From NCBI GenBank assembly GCA_027080995.1, contig JALWNT010000109.1, positions 1 through 33,703 on the forward strand: DNA of 33,703 bases, read 5' to 3'. Source of the stretch: Campylobacteraceae bacterium (GTDB taxonomy: Bacteria > Campylobacterota > Campylobacteria > Campylobacterales > Sulfurovaceae). A model generated the notes under the pieces. The model saw only the letters and a program-made list of their open reading frames with translations, was not told where the DNA came from and made no database searches. The position numbers were made by a program, and so were the translations under genes. Positions 20,365 to 28,861 of the stretch are shown one piece after another (position 1 is the first letter of the stretch; the number at the start of each line of letters is the position of its first letter).

Positions 20365-20394
20365 TGTCAAATTTCGGATTGATCTCGGTATAAT
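20365..20394 (+). promoter_or_regulatory. Promoter of the beta-helix protein gene
   Basis: A perfect TATAAT at 20389-20394 is preceded, 18 bases upstream, by TGTCAA as a possible -35 box. The predicted start lies near 20401, and the 20-base leader contains AAAGGAGAAAGG, a strong ribosome site. Confidence 0.7.
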
Positions 20395-20420
20395 TTTTTA
20401 GAACGAGAAAAGGAGAAAGG

Positions 20421-21731
20421 ATGCATCGGAAAAACGTGAAGCGCTTACCGGCACTCGTTGTGGGAGCGCTGCTGTCGATAACGGCGCCGGGTACGGTGGT
20501 GGCGGCCCGGGATTGGGGAGCCCGGCCGGTAGCGGAAAAGTATCGTCCGAATCGTGCCTGGATCAAACACTTTCACGACAAAGCGGATGTCGTGGCTCAT
20601 GGGTCGATCGCCGGGTCGATCGAATCTTGTGATGAGGTTGTCGGTCCGCATGGCTATTGCACGATACAAGTCGAAGGTGATGCCGAGCTTCCGGTGGAGA
20701 TCTTCCGCTCCAATACCAAATTGATCGGTGTGAAGGGGATGAAGGCGCTGCAGAGTCCGAAAAACGGCGCCTTTATCTACATCGGAGACGGTACACGACA
20801 CGTGGTGATCGAAAATCTTCGCCTTCAGGGGCATCGTGCCGGCAAAAAAGATATCTACGGCATCATCGTGGAGGGAAAAAAGATCCGGGACATTCTGATC
20901 CGCGGCAACGAAATTTTCGGTTTTGAGAGTGACTCCAACGCGCACGCCATCGCCGTCTACGGGACCGGGGCCAACAGCAAAGAGTCGATCGCCCGGGTTA
21001 TCATCGAAAAGAATACCGTCCACGATATGAAAACGGGATCGAGCGAGAGCATCGCGATCAACGGCAACGTACAGCGCTGGGAAATTCTGCGCAACGACAT
21101 CTACGACATCAACAACATCGCCATCGACGCCATCGGCGGAGAGGGGACCGCCCCCACCCGCACGAAAAAGGGACGCACCCTGCCCGGCAGATTCGACGTC
21201 GCACGCTACGGCTTCATCGAAGACAATTACGTCGAAAATATGCACACAAAAGGCAATCCGGCCTACGGCAGGCGAGAGAGTTGGGCGGCGGCGATCTACA
21301 TCGACGGGGGGCGCGACATTCTCGTCAAGGACAACGTCGTCGACAACAGTGCCTGGGCCTATGAAGTGGGGGCGGAAAATTGCGTCATTACCCGAAATGT
21401 GACGATGGTCGGCAACAGCGCTCAGGAGAGCTATTACGGGGATCTTGTGTTGGGCGGGTACGCGCATAAGGGCTTTTGGGCTGACAAATCGATCAACTGC
21501 GATCCGCGCAGCAGCGAAGACCGTAGTGAGGGGCACGGCTACGTTCGGTATCTGACGGTCCATCAGAACAGTTTTGATTCAGAGGGGACAAAAGAGAAGA
21601 AGATCCTTCCCCAGTTTCGTGTCACTCACGCCATCGTCGCCGAACCTGGAGTCAAACCGGTCAATGCGCAAGGAGACGGCCGGGCGAGGGGAGATCAAAA
21701 CGCCATTCGGACCGACGATCCTGATGAATAG
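20421..21731 (+). CDS. Secreted right-handed parallel beta-helix protein
   Basis: A 436-residue exported protein. Residues 1-29 form a signal peptide ending VVAA, with a positively charged start (MHRKNVKRLP) and hydrophobic core. From about residue 120 to 340 there are seven repeating turns of the kind found in pectate-lyase folds, each with a beta strand followed by a conserved Asn: VIENLRLQG, ILIRGNEIFG, VIIEKNTVHD, WEILRNDIYD, GFIEDNYVEN, ILVKDNVVDN and CVITRNVTMVG. Four Cys residues could form disulphides. The last 50 residues are polar and probably disordered. No catalytic residues of a known lyase or hydrolase are recognised, so carbohydrate binding or degradation is only a possibility. 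It is monocistronic, with its own promoter, between clpB and prfB. Confidence 0.8.
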   Translation: MHRKNVKRLPALVVGALLSITAPGTVVAARDWGARPVAEKYRPNRAWIKHFHDKADVVAHGSIAGSIESCDEVVGPHGYCTIQVEGDAELPVEIFRSNTKLIGVKGMKALQSPKNGAFIYIGDGTRHVVIENLRLQGHRAGKKDIYGIIVEGKKIRDILIRGNEIFGFESDSNAHAIAVYGTGANSKESIARVIIEKNTVHDMKTGSSESIAINGNVQRWEILRNDIYDINNIAIDAIGGEGTAPTRTKKGRTLPGRFDVARYGFIEDNYVENMHTKGNPAYGRRESWAAAIYIDGGRDILVKDNVVDNSAWAYEVGAENCVITRNVTMVGNSAQESYYGDLVLGGYAHKGFWADKSINCDPRSSEDRSEGHGYVRYLTVHQNSFDSEGTKEKKILPQFRVTHAIVAEPGVKPVNAQGDGRARGDQNAIRTDDPDE

Positions 21732-21751
21732 AGCGCTTGCGTAGAAAAGAG

Positions 21752-21782
21752 AAAAAAGGGAAATAGCAGGAACGGTTATTTC
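21752..21782 (-). terminator. Possible prfB terminator
   Basis: On the minus strand GAAATA and TATTTC (21760-21782) can pair around an 11-base loop, followed two to three bases later by TTTTTT (21757 down to 21752). The stem is AT-rich and overlaps the prfB stop codon, so its strength is uncertain. Confidence 0.35.
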
Positions 21783-22876
21783 TGCTCGGCCTGGGCGATG
21801 AGGACCCCTTCGAGAAGTTTGTCGATGTCGCCGTCGAGGATGGCGTCGACGTTGCTGAAGGCTTGGCCGCTTCGGCTGTCCTTGACCTGCTGGTAGGGTT
21901 GCAGGACGTAGCTGCGGATCTGATGCCCCCAGCCGATATCGCTCTTTTCGATCCCGTCGATCTCCGCCTGTTTCTTGGCCATTTCGTATTCGTAGAGGCG
22001 CGATTTGAGCATCTTCATGGCCGCGGCTTTGTTTTTGTGCTGAGAGCGGTCGTTTTGGCACTGGACGACGATGCCCGTGGGCTCATGGGTGATGCGGATG
22101 GCCGATTCGGTCTTGTTGACGTGCTGGCCGCCGGCTCCGCTGGCGCGGTAGGTGTCGATACGGATGTCCTTGTCTTCGATCTCGATCTCGATGTCGTCGT
22201 CGATCTCGGGAGAGACCATGACCGAGGTGAAAGAGGTGTGGCGTTTGGCGTTGGAGTCGAAGGGGCTGATGCGCACCAGGCGGTGGATGCCGTTTTCGAC
22301 CTTGAGGTAGCCGTAGGCGTTTTCGCCTTTGATGATGAAGCTGACGTCTTTGATGCCGGCCTCTTCCCCGGGTTGGTAGTCCAGCACTTCGACTTTGAAG
22401 CCGTGGCGCTCGGCCCAGCGCAGATACATCCGGTAGAGCATGCTGGCCCAATCCTGGCTCTCGGTCCCTCCCGCGCCCGGGTGGATCGTGACGATGGCGT
22501 TGGCGCTGTCGTGTTCGCCACTGAGCATGATGGCGATCTCCAGCTGCTGGATGTGCTCCTTGAGATTCTCAGCATCCTCGTAGAGCATCTCCAGCGTCTC
22601 TTCATCCCCTTCGCTTTTGGCCAACTCGAAGTACTCTTTGGCATCTTCCAGGGCCGCTTTAGCTTCGTCGTATTTGCTCAAAGTCCGCTCCAGCCGCGTC
22701 TTCTCCTGGGAGATCTTGGCGGCTTTGTCGGCATCGCTCCAAAAGTCGGGGTTTTGCTGCATCTCCTCGATCTCTTTCAGGCGAGCGCGGATCTCGTCGG
22801 GTTTGACGATGTTGGTGATGTTTTCCATCTTGGTGCTCAGGCTCTTGAGCAGTTCGCCGTATTCGTAGGCATCCAT
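21776..22876 (-). CDS. prfB: Peptide chain release factor 2
   Basis: Reads UGA and UAA stop codons and releases the finished protein at the ribosome. It has 366 residues. The specificity tripeptide SPF is at 204-206 and the catalytic GGQ at 249-251 ([14 protein letters not shown]), one residue off the E. coli numbering. The gene is a single continuous frame: the in-frame UGA and +1 frameshift that autoregulates prfB in many bacteria is absent. The ATG ([10 protein letters not shown]) is chosen over an upstream TTG because AAGGAA lies about eight bases before it and homologues start there. It diverges from panC and converges on the beta-helix gene. Confidence 0.97.
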   Translation of the reverse strand: MDAYEYGELLKSLSTKMENITNIVKPDEIRARLKEIEEMQQNPDFWSDADKAAKISQEKTRLERTLSKYDEAKAALEDAKEYFELAKSEGDEETLEMLYEDAENLKEHIQQLEIAIMLSGEHDSANAIVTIHPGAGGTESQDWASMLYRMYLRWAERHGFKVEVLDYQPGEEAGIKDVSFIIKGENAYGYLKVENGIHRLVRISPFDSNAKRHTSFTSVMVSPEIDDDIEIEIEDKDIRIDTYRASGAGGQHVNKTESAIRITHEPTGIVVQCQNDRSQHKNKAAAMKMLKSRLYEYEMAKKQAEIDGIEKSDIGWGHQIRSYVLQPYQQVKDSRSGQAFSNVDAILDGDIDKLLEGVLIAQAEQK

Positions 22877-22932
22877 TGAAAAGTTCCTTTTCAAATTAAT
22901 AATTGATAATGAACAACTAAAAAATATTGTCG

Positions 22933-22954
22933 GTGATGTTTGGCATCACTTTTT
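22933..22954 (+). terminator. Orphan terminator-type hairpin between prfB and panC
   Basis: GTGATG-TTTGG-CATCAC followed by TTTTT has the form of an intrinsic terminator on the plus strand. No plus-strand gene ends here: prfB upstream is on the other strand. It may end a small RNA or block readthrough towards panC. On the minus strand the same hairpin would lie in the prfB leader. Confidence 0.55.
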
Positions 22955-22989
22955 CGTCGAGATACAAAGAGTCAGCATGAATCTTTTGA

Positions 22990-23020
22990 ACTCTTCACTC
23001 TTCGCTCTTAACTCTTCACT
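22990..23020. repeat. Seven-base tandem repeat, about 4.4 copies
   Basis: Units ACTCTTC, ACTCTTC, GCTCTTA, ACTCTTC and a partial ACT run head to tail. It lies between the orphan hairpin and the panC promoter. Slippage could change its length, but its distance from the promoter makes an effect on panC uncertain. Confidence 0.7.
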
Positions 23021-23034
23021 GACATAAGTTGGGG

Positions 23035-23044
23035 TAAGATTTTA
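23035..23044. promoter_or_regulatory. Overlapping back-to-back -10 elements for panC and prfB
   Basis: TAAGAT on the plus strand (23035-23040) faces panC with a leader of about 25 bases. TAAAAT on the minus strand (23044 to 23039, in the GCTAAAAT form) faces prfB with a leader of about 155 bases. The two boxes share bases, so polymerase could not occupy both at once. Confidence 0.5.
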
Positions 23045-23070
23045 GCAAAATTTCTCCAAAGGCACGCAGG

Positions 23071-23901
23071 ATGGTAGTCGCACGGGATTATGCAAGCTTT
23101 TCAGAGCTTCGTGACGAAATGAAAGGATCGATCGGTTTCGTACCGACGATGGGGGCGCTGCATGAGGGACATCTCTCTCTGATCCGCCGAGCGAGAGAAG
23201 AGAATGATCACGTCATCGTCTCGATCTTCGTCAATCCTACCCAGTTCCTGGAAGGGGAGGATCTGGACAAATATCCCCGACGGGAAGAGGCGGACCGGAA
23301 GATTTGCGAATTGGCGGGGGTGGATCTGCTCTATCTGCCGACGACGGATCAGATTTACGAGGAGGACGAGCTTTGCATGGGCGCGCCGAAGATCCGCGGC
23401 TATATCCTGGAGGGAGCCAAACGGCCGGGACATTTCGACGGGATGCTCCAGGTGGTGATGAAGCTTCTCAATCTCAGCCGCGCCGAGCGGGCCTATTTCG
23501 GCAAAAAGGATGCCCAACAGTTGATCTTGATCCAACAGATGGTGCGCAACTATTTCATGCCGGTAGAGATCGTCCCCTGTGAGATCGTCAGAGACGCCGA
23601 CGGGCTGGCGCTCAGCAGCCGGAATCTCTATCTCGATGATGACGAGCGTCGCCGGGCGCTGAGCCTCTCGCGTTCTCTCAAAAAGGCCGCCAAACTGATC
23701 CAAAGCGGTGAACGCAAAAGCGAAATAATCCGGGCTGCGATGAGAGGAATCTTGGAACCGGAGGTGACGGAGCTGGAGTATGTGGCGATCGTGGATCGGG
23801 AGTTTCGCCCTCTTGAAGAGGTGGAACCGGGCAATACGATCATCTTGGTCGCCGCCAAAGTCGGTCAGACAAGGCTGATCGACAATCTGTGGGTGCGGTA
23901 A
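23071..23901 (+). CDS. panC: Pantothenate synthetase
   Basis: Joins pantoate and beta-alanine with ATP to make pantothenate, the precursor of coenzyme A. It has 276 residues, typical for the family. The nucleotidyltransferase HIGH-type motif is [14 protein letters not shown] (25-38). NPTQF near residues 52-56 and [14 protein letters not shown] near 147-160 line the active site, and ALSSRNLYL near 184-192 is the KMSKS-like loop. The ATG follows a poor ribosome site (GCAGG), but homologues begin in the same place. It appears monocistronic, with a terminator hairpin at 23988-24010. Confidence 0.97.
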   Translation: MVVARDYASFSELRDEMKGSIGFVPTMGALHEGHLSLIRRAREENDHVIVSIFVNPTQFLEGEDLDKYPRREEADRKICELAGVDLLYLPTTDQIYEEDELCMGAPKIRGYILEGAKRPGHFDGMLQVVMKLLNLSRAERAYFGKKDAQQLILIQQMVRNYFMPVEIVPCEIVRDADGLALSSRNLYLDDDERRRALSLSRSLKKAAKLIQSGERKSEIIRAAMRGILEPEVTELEYVAIVDREFRPLEEVEPGNTIILVAAKVGQTRLIDNLWVR

Positions 23902-23904
23902 TAA

Positions 23905-23940
23905 TTTTGGATTTTGAATGATGGATTTTGGATTTGAATA
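23905..23940. repeat. Short AT-rich direct repeats after panC
   Basis: GGATTTTG occurs at 23909-23916 and 23923-23930, followed by GGATTTG at 23931-23937, within a stretch made of GGATTTTGAAT-like words. It is a simple local repeat with no coding content. Confidence 0.5.
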
Positions 23941-23987
23941 GATCAGTGTGGGATTGCCGTTGCACGCGAAGTGCATGAAAGGTTGTC

Positions 23988-24010
23988 GTATCGTCGGAGG
24001 CGATACTTTT
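23988..24010 (+). terminator. Terminator of panC
   Basis: GTATCG (23988-23993) pairs with CGATAC (24001-24006), loop TCGGAGG, followed by TTTT. It lies 87 bases after panC and runs into the ftsI stop codon. A second hairpin, TGCAC-GCGAA-GTGCA, lies just before it at 23961-23975. Confidence 0.5.
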
Positions 24011-26063
24011 AGAACATATCCGGCAGTGCTTCGTGCGGGGTGGGATGTTTTTTCTTCGGAGGAGCTGAGCGGCGGGGTATGGAGTGAGCACGGGTCGGGT
24101 GGGCGACGGAGCGGCTGCGCTTCTCTTGGCGGGCTTTTCGGCGCATCTGTTCCCGCTGTTTGCGTAGGAGCTCTTTGATTTGACGGGTGCGCTCTTGCTG
24201 TTTGCGGCGGGCGGCGGCGCGGCGTTTGCGCTCCTGGGCCAGCATCTGTTCCCGTTGTTCGGGGCTGAGATTGGGATGGAGGTATCCCAACTCCACCAAG
24301 CTGTCGACGATCCTGCGGAAGGTGGGGACGGCGGATTGCGAGGCGAAATATTTATGGTATTTGCTTGCTTCGATGACAAGCACTCCGATTTCGTAACGAT
24401 GGCCCCGGTCATCGTCGGCGAAGCCGAAGAAAGAGCTGTTGTAGCGTTTGACATAATGCCCGTGGGCGGCGATGTGGGCGGTGCCGGTTTTTCCTCCGAT
24501 CTCCAGTCCGGGATACTGCGCAGCCACACCGGTTCCTTCACGGACGACCTTTTTGAGAATCGTTTTGATTTGGCGGGCGGTTTCTTTTTTGATCGCCCGC
24601 CGGCTGGGGAAAGTGGTCGGATCGATGCGGAAACGGCGCCCGTCGGCGGATTCGAGGTGATCGATCATGTGCGGAGTGACGACGATTCCTTCGTTGTTGA
24701 ATGCATTGTGCGCTTTGAAGAGTTGCATGAAAGTTGCCAGCAATCCGTAGCCGTAAGCTTGGTTGGCTTCGTGAGCTTTTTTGGAGAGGAGGCGTGCCGA
24801 CTTGATCCGGCCGGGTAGATCCCGGGAGAGATCGATTCCGCTTTTTTCCCCGAGGCCGAAACGGCGCAGGCCGTCGTGAAACTCCCGACCGCTCAGACGC
24901 CAAGCGATCTGAGAGATGCCGATGTTGGAGGAGTGGACGATAATGTCCGTAGCGGTGAGCGAATCAAAGGCTTCGTCGTCGGTGATTTTTTGGCGCTTGC
25001 TGATGTAGAAGGGGCCTCCGTTGTAGGTTTTGAACCAAGTCTCCGGCGTGACTCGACCGTGATCGAGGGCGATGGCCAGGGTGAGTGGTTTGATGACCGA
25101 GCCCGGTTCGTAGAGGTACTCGGTGAATTTGGCGTTGAGTTTGGAGATGTCGGCGCTGGTGATGTGGGCGGGATCGTACCGTTCGCTGCTGGCCAAAGCC
25201 AAGAGGCGTCCGGTGCCGCTCTCCATCACGGCGGCGATGATCTCCTTGGCGCCGGTCTCTTTTTTCATGCGGTCCAGTGTTACTTCGACACGCTTTTGCA
25301 GGGCAAGTGAAATCGTCAGATGAAGATTGTAGCCGTCTTTGCGGGTGATGCGTACGCTGTTTTTGTCCCGAATCACCGCACCTCCGACGTCCCGCTTGCC
25401 GCGAATGAGACCGTCGCGGCTCATGGAGAGATACTTTCCGTAACGCTTTTCAAGCCCTTTGACGCCGAAGATTTCACTGTATCGGCCGACATTTTTCGCC
25501 CGGACATACCCCAAAGCCGGAGTCAAAGTGTCGTGCAGAGGAAATTCGCGGATTTCACCGTTTTCGACAATGTCGAGTCCGTAAAGATGCGCCACTCCCC
25601 GTCGATCGACGACGCTATGGAAGACTCGCAGACGCCGAAGCTTACGTGCCAGGCTTTTGAGATAGACGGCGGTGGAGGCATCGACGGTTTTGCTGAGAGT
25701 GACGTATCCGCGGCGGGGATGCCCCTTTTTGTCGTAAAAAGTTTTTTTGATTTGCGCTTCGTCGAGACCGCTGTAGATCGAAAAGAGGCGAAAAAAGAGT
25801 TCACGTTTTCCCTGCGTGATGCTGGGGGCGTAGACGGTGGCAAGGTAGCTTTTGTTGGACCGGCTGAGGGTAAAGTTGTCGTCGGAGACGATGGCCCCTC
25901 GTAGAGCCCGGTTGTGGATGACGGCGGTTGCCGGGGGAAGATGCCGCTGTGAGGTGATGATTCGGTAGACGGTTCCCAGAAAAATCAGAACCAATAGGAC
26001 CATGCCTGCAAAAAGCACGAGCAGTTTGATGCTCCGATTGCTGAGGATTTGATTGTTCTTCAT
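24009..26063 (-). CDS. ftsI: Septal penicillin-binding protein (class B transpeptidase)
   Basis: Inner-membrane transpeptidase that cross-links septal peptidoglycan together with FtsW. It has 684 residues. A single membrane anchor lies at about 13-34. The class B pedestal domain follows, including GVKGLEKRYGKYL near 200-212. The transpeptidase motifs are S322-V-I-K325 (PGSVIKP), SxN at 378-380 (SSN) and K525-T-G527. Divergent ftsW and murG support FtsI over PBP2. The oddity is a C-terminal tail of about 90 residues (595-684) with strongly basic heptad-like segments (ERKRRAAARRKQQERTRQ) and a proline-lysine end, which makes it longer than common FtsI proteins. The ribosome site is weak. Confidence 0.93.
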   Translation of the reverse strand: MKNNQILSNRSIKLLVLFAGMVLLVLIFLGTVYRIITSQRHLPPATAVIHNRALRGAIVSDDNFTLSRSNKSYLATVYAPSITQGKRELFFRLFSIYSGLDEAQIKKTFYDKKGHPRRGYVTLSKTVDASTAVYLKSLARKLRRLRVFHSVVDRRGVAHLYGLDIVENGEIREFPLHDTLTPALGYVRAKNVGRYSEIFGVKGLEKRYGKYLSMSRDGLIRGKRDVGGAVIRDKNSVRITRKDGYNLHLTISLALQKRVEVTLDRMKKETGAKEIIAAVMESGTGRLLALASSERYDPAHITSADISKLNAKFTEYLYEPGSVIKPLTLAIALDHGRVTPETWFKTYNGGPFYISKRQKITDDEAFDSLTATDIIVHSSNIGISQIAWRLSGREFHDGLRRFGLGEKSGIDLSRDLPGRIKSARLLSKKAHEANQAYGYGLLATFMQLFKAHNAFNNEGIVVTPHMIDHLESADGRRFRIDPTTFPSRRAIKKETARQIKTILKKVVREGTGVAAQYPGLEIGGKTGTAHIAAHGHYVKRYNSSFFGFADDDRGHRYEIGVLVIEASKYHKYFASQSAVPTFRRIVDSLVELGYLHPNLSPEQREQMLAQERKRRAAARRKQQERTRQIKELLRKQREQMRRKARQEKRSRSVAHPTRAHSIPRRSAPPKKKHPTPHEALPDMF

Positions 26064-26215
26064 TCCGGCCTGTTCTGTGCAGGGGTCGTCGGACAGTTAC
26101 GGTAAGCAGGATGCGTAGCAAGTGTCGATCTCGACGATTGCATGGTGAAGATAGGATTCGACTTCATGGGACTCCCGTCAGCTAATTGTTGTATTCCGGA
26201 GGAAAACGGGATGAT

Positions 26216-26250
26216 ATTTTAGTCAAATCTCTCTTCGGTTTGACTATAAT
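26216..26250. promoter_or_regulatory. Divergent ftsI / ftsW-murG promoters across a perfect inverted repeat
   Basis: TAGTCAAA (26220-26227) and TTTGACTA (26239-26246) are exact inverted copies with an 11-base spacer. The left arm read on the minus strand continues as TTTGACTAAAAT, placing a -10 box (26221 to 26216) towards ftsI. The right arm continues as TTTGACTATAAT, placing a -10 box (26245-26250) towards ftsW. A second option on the plus strand is TTGACT (26240-26245), 17 bases, then TACTAT (26263-26268), a near-consensus sigma-70 pair. Leaders would be about 145 bases for ftsI and 27-45 bases for ftsW. Confidence 0.6.
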
Positions 26251-26301
26251 TCCCCAGATTGATACTATTTAATAAAAATTCTGGGAATTTCGGGAAAGCC
26301 A

Positions 26302-27483
26302 ATGTCGGACCGTCCTCTTTTTTATGCCGTCGTCGCCCTTTTTACTCTTTCGCTGGTGATGATCTATTCTCTCTCCACCTTCGCGACCCTCTATTTCGGA
26401 TACGACAGTTTGCATTTTTTCCTCCGACAGGCGATTGCGGTGCTCTTGGGGATCGCAATTCTTTACGGATTGAGTTGGCTCGATCCCGATCGATGGTTCG
26501 TTCCGCTGGGCTTTGCCATCTTCATCCTCTCCTTGCTGGCGATGCTGGCGATGCCTTTTTTGCCCGAAACTTTGGTCAAAACTGTTCTTGGAGCCAAACG
26601 TTGGATCCGTCTGGGACCGCTTTCTGTGGCACCGGTAGAGTTTTTTAAGGTCGGATTCGTCTTCTTCATCGCCTGGAGTTTTGCCAGAAAACTCGCGCAC
26701 AAAGGAAAGCTCTCGCTTTTTCAGGAGATTCGAATTCTCCTTCCTTACCTCCTTGTTTTCGCTCTTGCGGTTGTTCTGATCGCCATTTTTCAGAAGGATT
26801 TGGGGCAGGTGGTGGTGTTGGCGGCGACCTTCATGGTACTTTTCGTGATGGCGGGGCGGAGCCTGAAACTTTTTGTACTTTTTGTACTTTTGGGGTTTTT
26901 CGGCATCGTGGGGTTGATTCTCATCGCGCCGCACCGGATGCATCGGATTCTGAGTTGGTGGTCGACGGTGCAGGATAATTTCTTGAGTTTTTTCCCTCGG
27001 AGCATGGTGGAGAGGCTGCGCGTCCCCGAAGTGAGCGAACCCTATCAAATCTCCAACTCCCTCAATGCCATCTATAACGGCCACTGGTTTGGGCAGGGGC
27101 TTGGAAACGGACAGTTCAAACTGGGCTATCTGAGCGAGGTGCATACCGATTTTATCCTTTCGGGATTGAGTGAAGAGTTGGGTTATGTCGCTTTGGTGGG
27201 GGTCTCTCTCCTGATGCTTTTTATCGTCTTTCGCCTGCTGCAGATCGCTTCGCGCCTCCGGGAACCGGCTTACTATCTCTATACGGTGGGTGTGGCGTTG
27301 CTGATTCTTTTTGCTTTTATCGTCAACAGCTACGGTATCTCGGGCATCACCCCGGTCAAGGGGATTGCCGTTCCCTTTCTCAGTTACGGCGGTTCGCAGA
27401 TCCTCGCCTCTTCGATCGCGGTGGGGATGGTCCTGATGGTTTCAAAAAAGATCGAAGCGAAAAAGAGAGGAGAAAAGCGATGA
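26302..27483 (+). CDS. ftsW: Septal peptidoglycan polymerase of the SEDS family
   Basis: Polytopic inner-membrane glycosyltransferase that polymerises lipid II at the division septum, paired with FtsI. It has 393 residues and about ten hydrophobic helices. The SEDS motifs are present: GAKRWIRLGPLSVAPVEFFK near residues 97-116, FQKDLGQ near 159-165, an extracellular loop with YQISNSLNAIYNGHWFGQG near 249-267 and the C-terminal GITPVKGIAVPFLSYGGSQ near 349-367. FtsW is preferred over RodA because murG follows directly and ftsI diverges. The stop overlaps the murG start as ATGA. Confidence 0.92.
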   Translation: MSDRPLFYAVVALFTLSLVMIYSLSTFATLYFGYDSLHFFLRQAIAVLLGIAILYGLSWLDPDRWFVPLGFAIFILSLLAMLAMPFLPETLVKTVLGAKRWIRLGPLSVAPVEFFKVGFVFFIAWSFARKLAHKGKLSLFQEIRILLPYLLVFALAVVLIAIFQKDLGQVVVLAATFMVLFVMAGRSLKLFVLFVLLGFFGIVGLILIAPHRMHRILSWWSTVQDNFLSFFPRSMVERLRVPEVSEPYQISNSLNAIYNGHWFGQGLGNGQFKLGYLSEVHTDFILSGLSEELGYVALVGVSLLMLFIVFRLLQIASRLREPAYYLYTVGVALLILFAFIVNSYGISGITPVKGIAVPFLSYGGSQILASSIAVGMVLMVSKKIEAKKRGEKR

Positions 27484-28496
27484 AAAGCATTGTCATGACA
27501 GGCGGGGGGACCGGCGGCCATCTAGCGATCGTCCGGGCGGTCAAGAGGGAGCTTGAAGGACGGCGTCTGGTTTATGTGGGATCCACATCCGGGCAGGATC
27601 GTCGCTGGTTCGGTGAAGATGAAGCGTTCGGTACAAAATATTTTCTTGAGACACGCGGTGTGGTCAATCAGGGCCTCGGCGGGAAGATCCGATCTCTGGG
27701 AATGCTTGCCGGTGCGGTGAAAAAGAGTATGGGAATTTTGCGCAAGCAGGAGGCCGCCGTGGTCTTTTCGGTCGGAGGATATTCGGCGGCTCCGACGGCA
27801 TTGGCGGCCAAAATGTTGGGAATTCCGCTGGTTATCCACGAACAAAATGCCGTCCCCGGAGCGCTCAACCGCCTACTCAAACCCTTTGCCGCGGTCTACC
27901 TCAGTGCTTTCGAGGAGGAGAGTCCCGTCCGGGCGTATCCCATCGATGAAGTTTTTTTCGAAAAGGCCCGGTTGCGTCAGGAATTGCGGAGCATACTTTT
28001 TCTCGGTGGATCCCAGGGAGCGGCGGCGATCAACCGCCTCGCACTGGAACTCGCCCCGGCTCTGAAGGCTCGGGGCATCGAAATTGTTCACCAGGCGGGA
28101 GAACGACATCTCGACAAGGTCCGAAACGCCTACCGGGAGATGGGGATCGATGCGGAGGTTTTCGGTTTCAGCGATCGGATTCCCGAGTACATGCAGCAAG
28201 CCGATTTCGCTGTGGCCCGGGCGGGAGCATCGACGCTCTGGGAGTTGGCGGCCAACGGCCTGCCGACGCTCTTCATTCCTTATCCCTACGCCGCCGGTGA
28301 CCATCAGTATCGCAACGCCGAGTATCTGGTGCAGCGTCGTCTCGCCTGGGTCATGCGGGAGTCCGAGCTGGAAGCGGGAAAGGTCTTGGATCTAATGAAA
28401 CAGGACCTCTCGCTTTTGAGCAAAGGATTGATGGAGTTTACGCCCAGGGACGGGAGTCGAAAGATCGCCGAAATCCTCGAAGAGCATCTCCGCTAA
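27480..28496 (+). CDS. murG: UDP-GlcNAc transferase making lipid II
   Basis: Peripheral membrane GT-B enzyme that adds N-acetylglucosamine to lipid I. It has 338 residues, near the short end of the family. The N-terminal phosphate loop GGGTGGHLAIVRA is at about 7-19. A second glycine loop, FLGGSQGAAAINRL, lies near 172-185, and the donor-binding block GASTLWELAANGLPTLFIPYP begins near residue 249. Its start is coupled to ftsW by a four-base overlap and its end overlaps the convergent HIT gene by four bases. Confidence 0.96.
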   Translation: MKSIVMTGGGTGGHLAIVRAVKRELEGRRLVYVGSTSGQDRRWFGEDEAFGTKYFLETRGVVNQGLGGKIRSLGMLAGAVKKSMGILRKQEAAVVFSVGGYSAAPTALAAKMLGIPLVIHEQNAVPGALNRLLKPFAAVYLSAFEEESPVRAYPIDEVFFEKARLRQELRSILFLGGSQGAAAINRLALELAPALKARGIEIVHQAGERHLDKVRNAYREMGIDAEVFGFSDRIPEYMQQADFAVARAGASTLWELAANGLPTLFIPYPYAAGDHQYRNAEYLVQRRLAWVMRESELEAGKVLDLMKQDLSLLSKGLMEFTPRDGSRKIAEILEEHLR

Positions 28497-28861
28497 CGCA
28501 GCGCGGAGAGTCTGGAGTGTAGGATTCTTTCGAAGGTTGCGAAATCCGGGAGTTCAAGATTTCCCTCTCTGCGCCGCTCTCCCCACATCGGTTCGGGGAA
28601 GTGGCTGTCGTTTTCATAGCGGGCCATGATGTGCCAATGAAGGTGAGGACAGTAATTTCCGAAGCTTGCAAGATTGATTTTGTGCGGATGAAAATAGTCG
28701 CGCATCTCCTGCTCTATCACTGTGAGCAGTTCGAAGATCCTACGGCGCAGGGGATCGGGCAGATCACTCATTTCACGGTAGGGTTCTACGGTGAAGAGTT
28801 TGAGCCAAGGAATGGTGCTACGCTCCCACTCTAGGGTGATTTCGTCGTCGGCGTAAATCAT
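28493..28861 (-). CDS. HIT family protein
   Basis: A 122-residue protein of the histidine-triad nucleotide hydrolase superfamily. The triad is HLHWHIMAR near residue 72, matching HxHxH with the central His as nucleophile. Substrates of this family are nucleoside phosphoramidates or dinucleoside polyphosphates; the specific one cannot be read from the sequence. The N-terminus (MIYADDEITLEWERSTIPW) is of the short type common in Campylobacterota. The start is set by the TCAT overlap with the lipoprotein gene; upstream in-frame sequence is the lipoprotein gene in another phase. Confidence 0.88.
   Translation of the reverse strand: MIYADDEITLEWERSTIPWLKLFTVEPYREMSDLPDPLRRRIFELLTVIEQEMRDYFHPHKINLASFGNYCPHLHWHIMARYENDSHFPEPMWGERRREGNLELPDFATFERILHSRLSALR

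Noticed and set aside
21776-22876. Programmed +1 frameshift in prfB
   Set aside because: The frame is continuous from the start to the SPF and GGQ motifs, with no internal UGA.
22990-23020. The tandem repeats as a CRISPR array
   Set aside because: Units are seven bases with no spacers; this is a simple tandem repeat.
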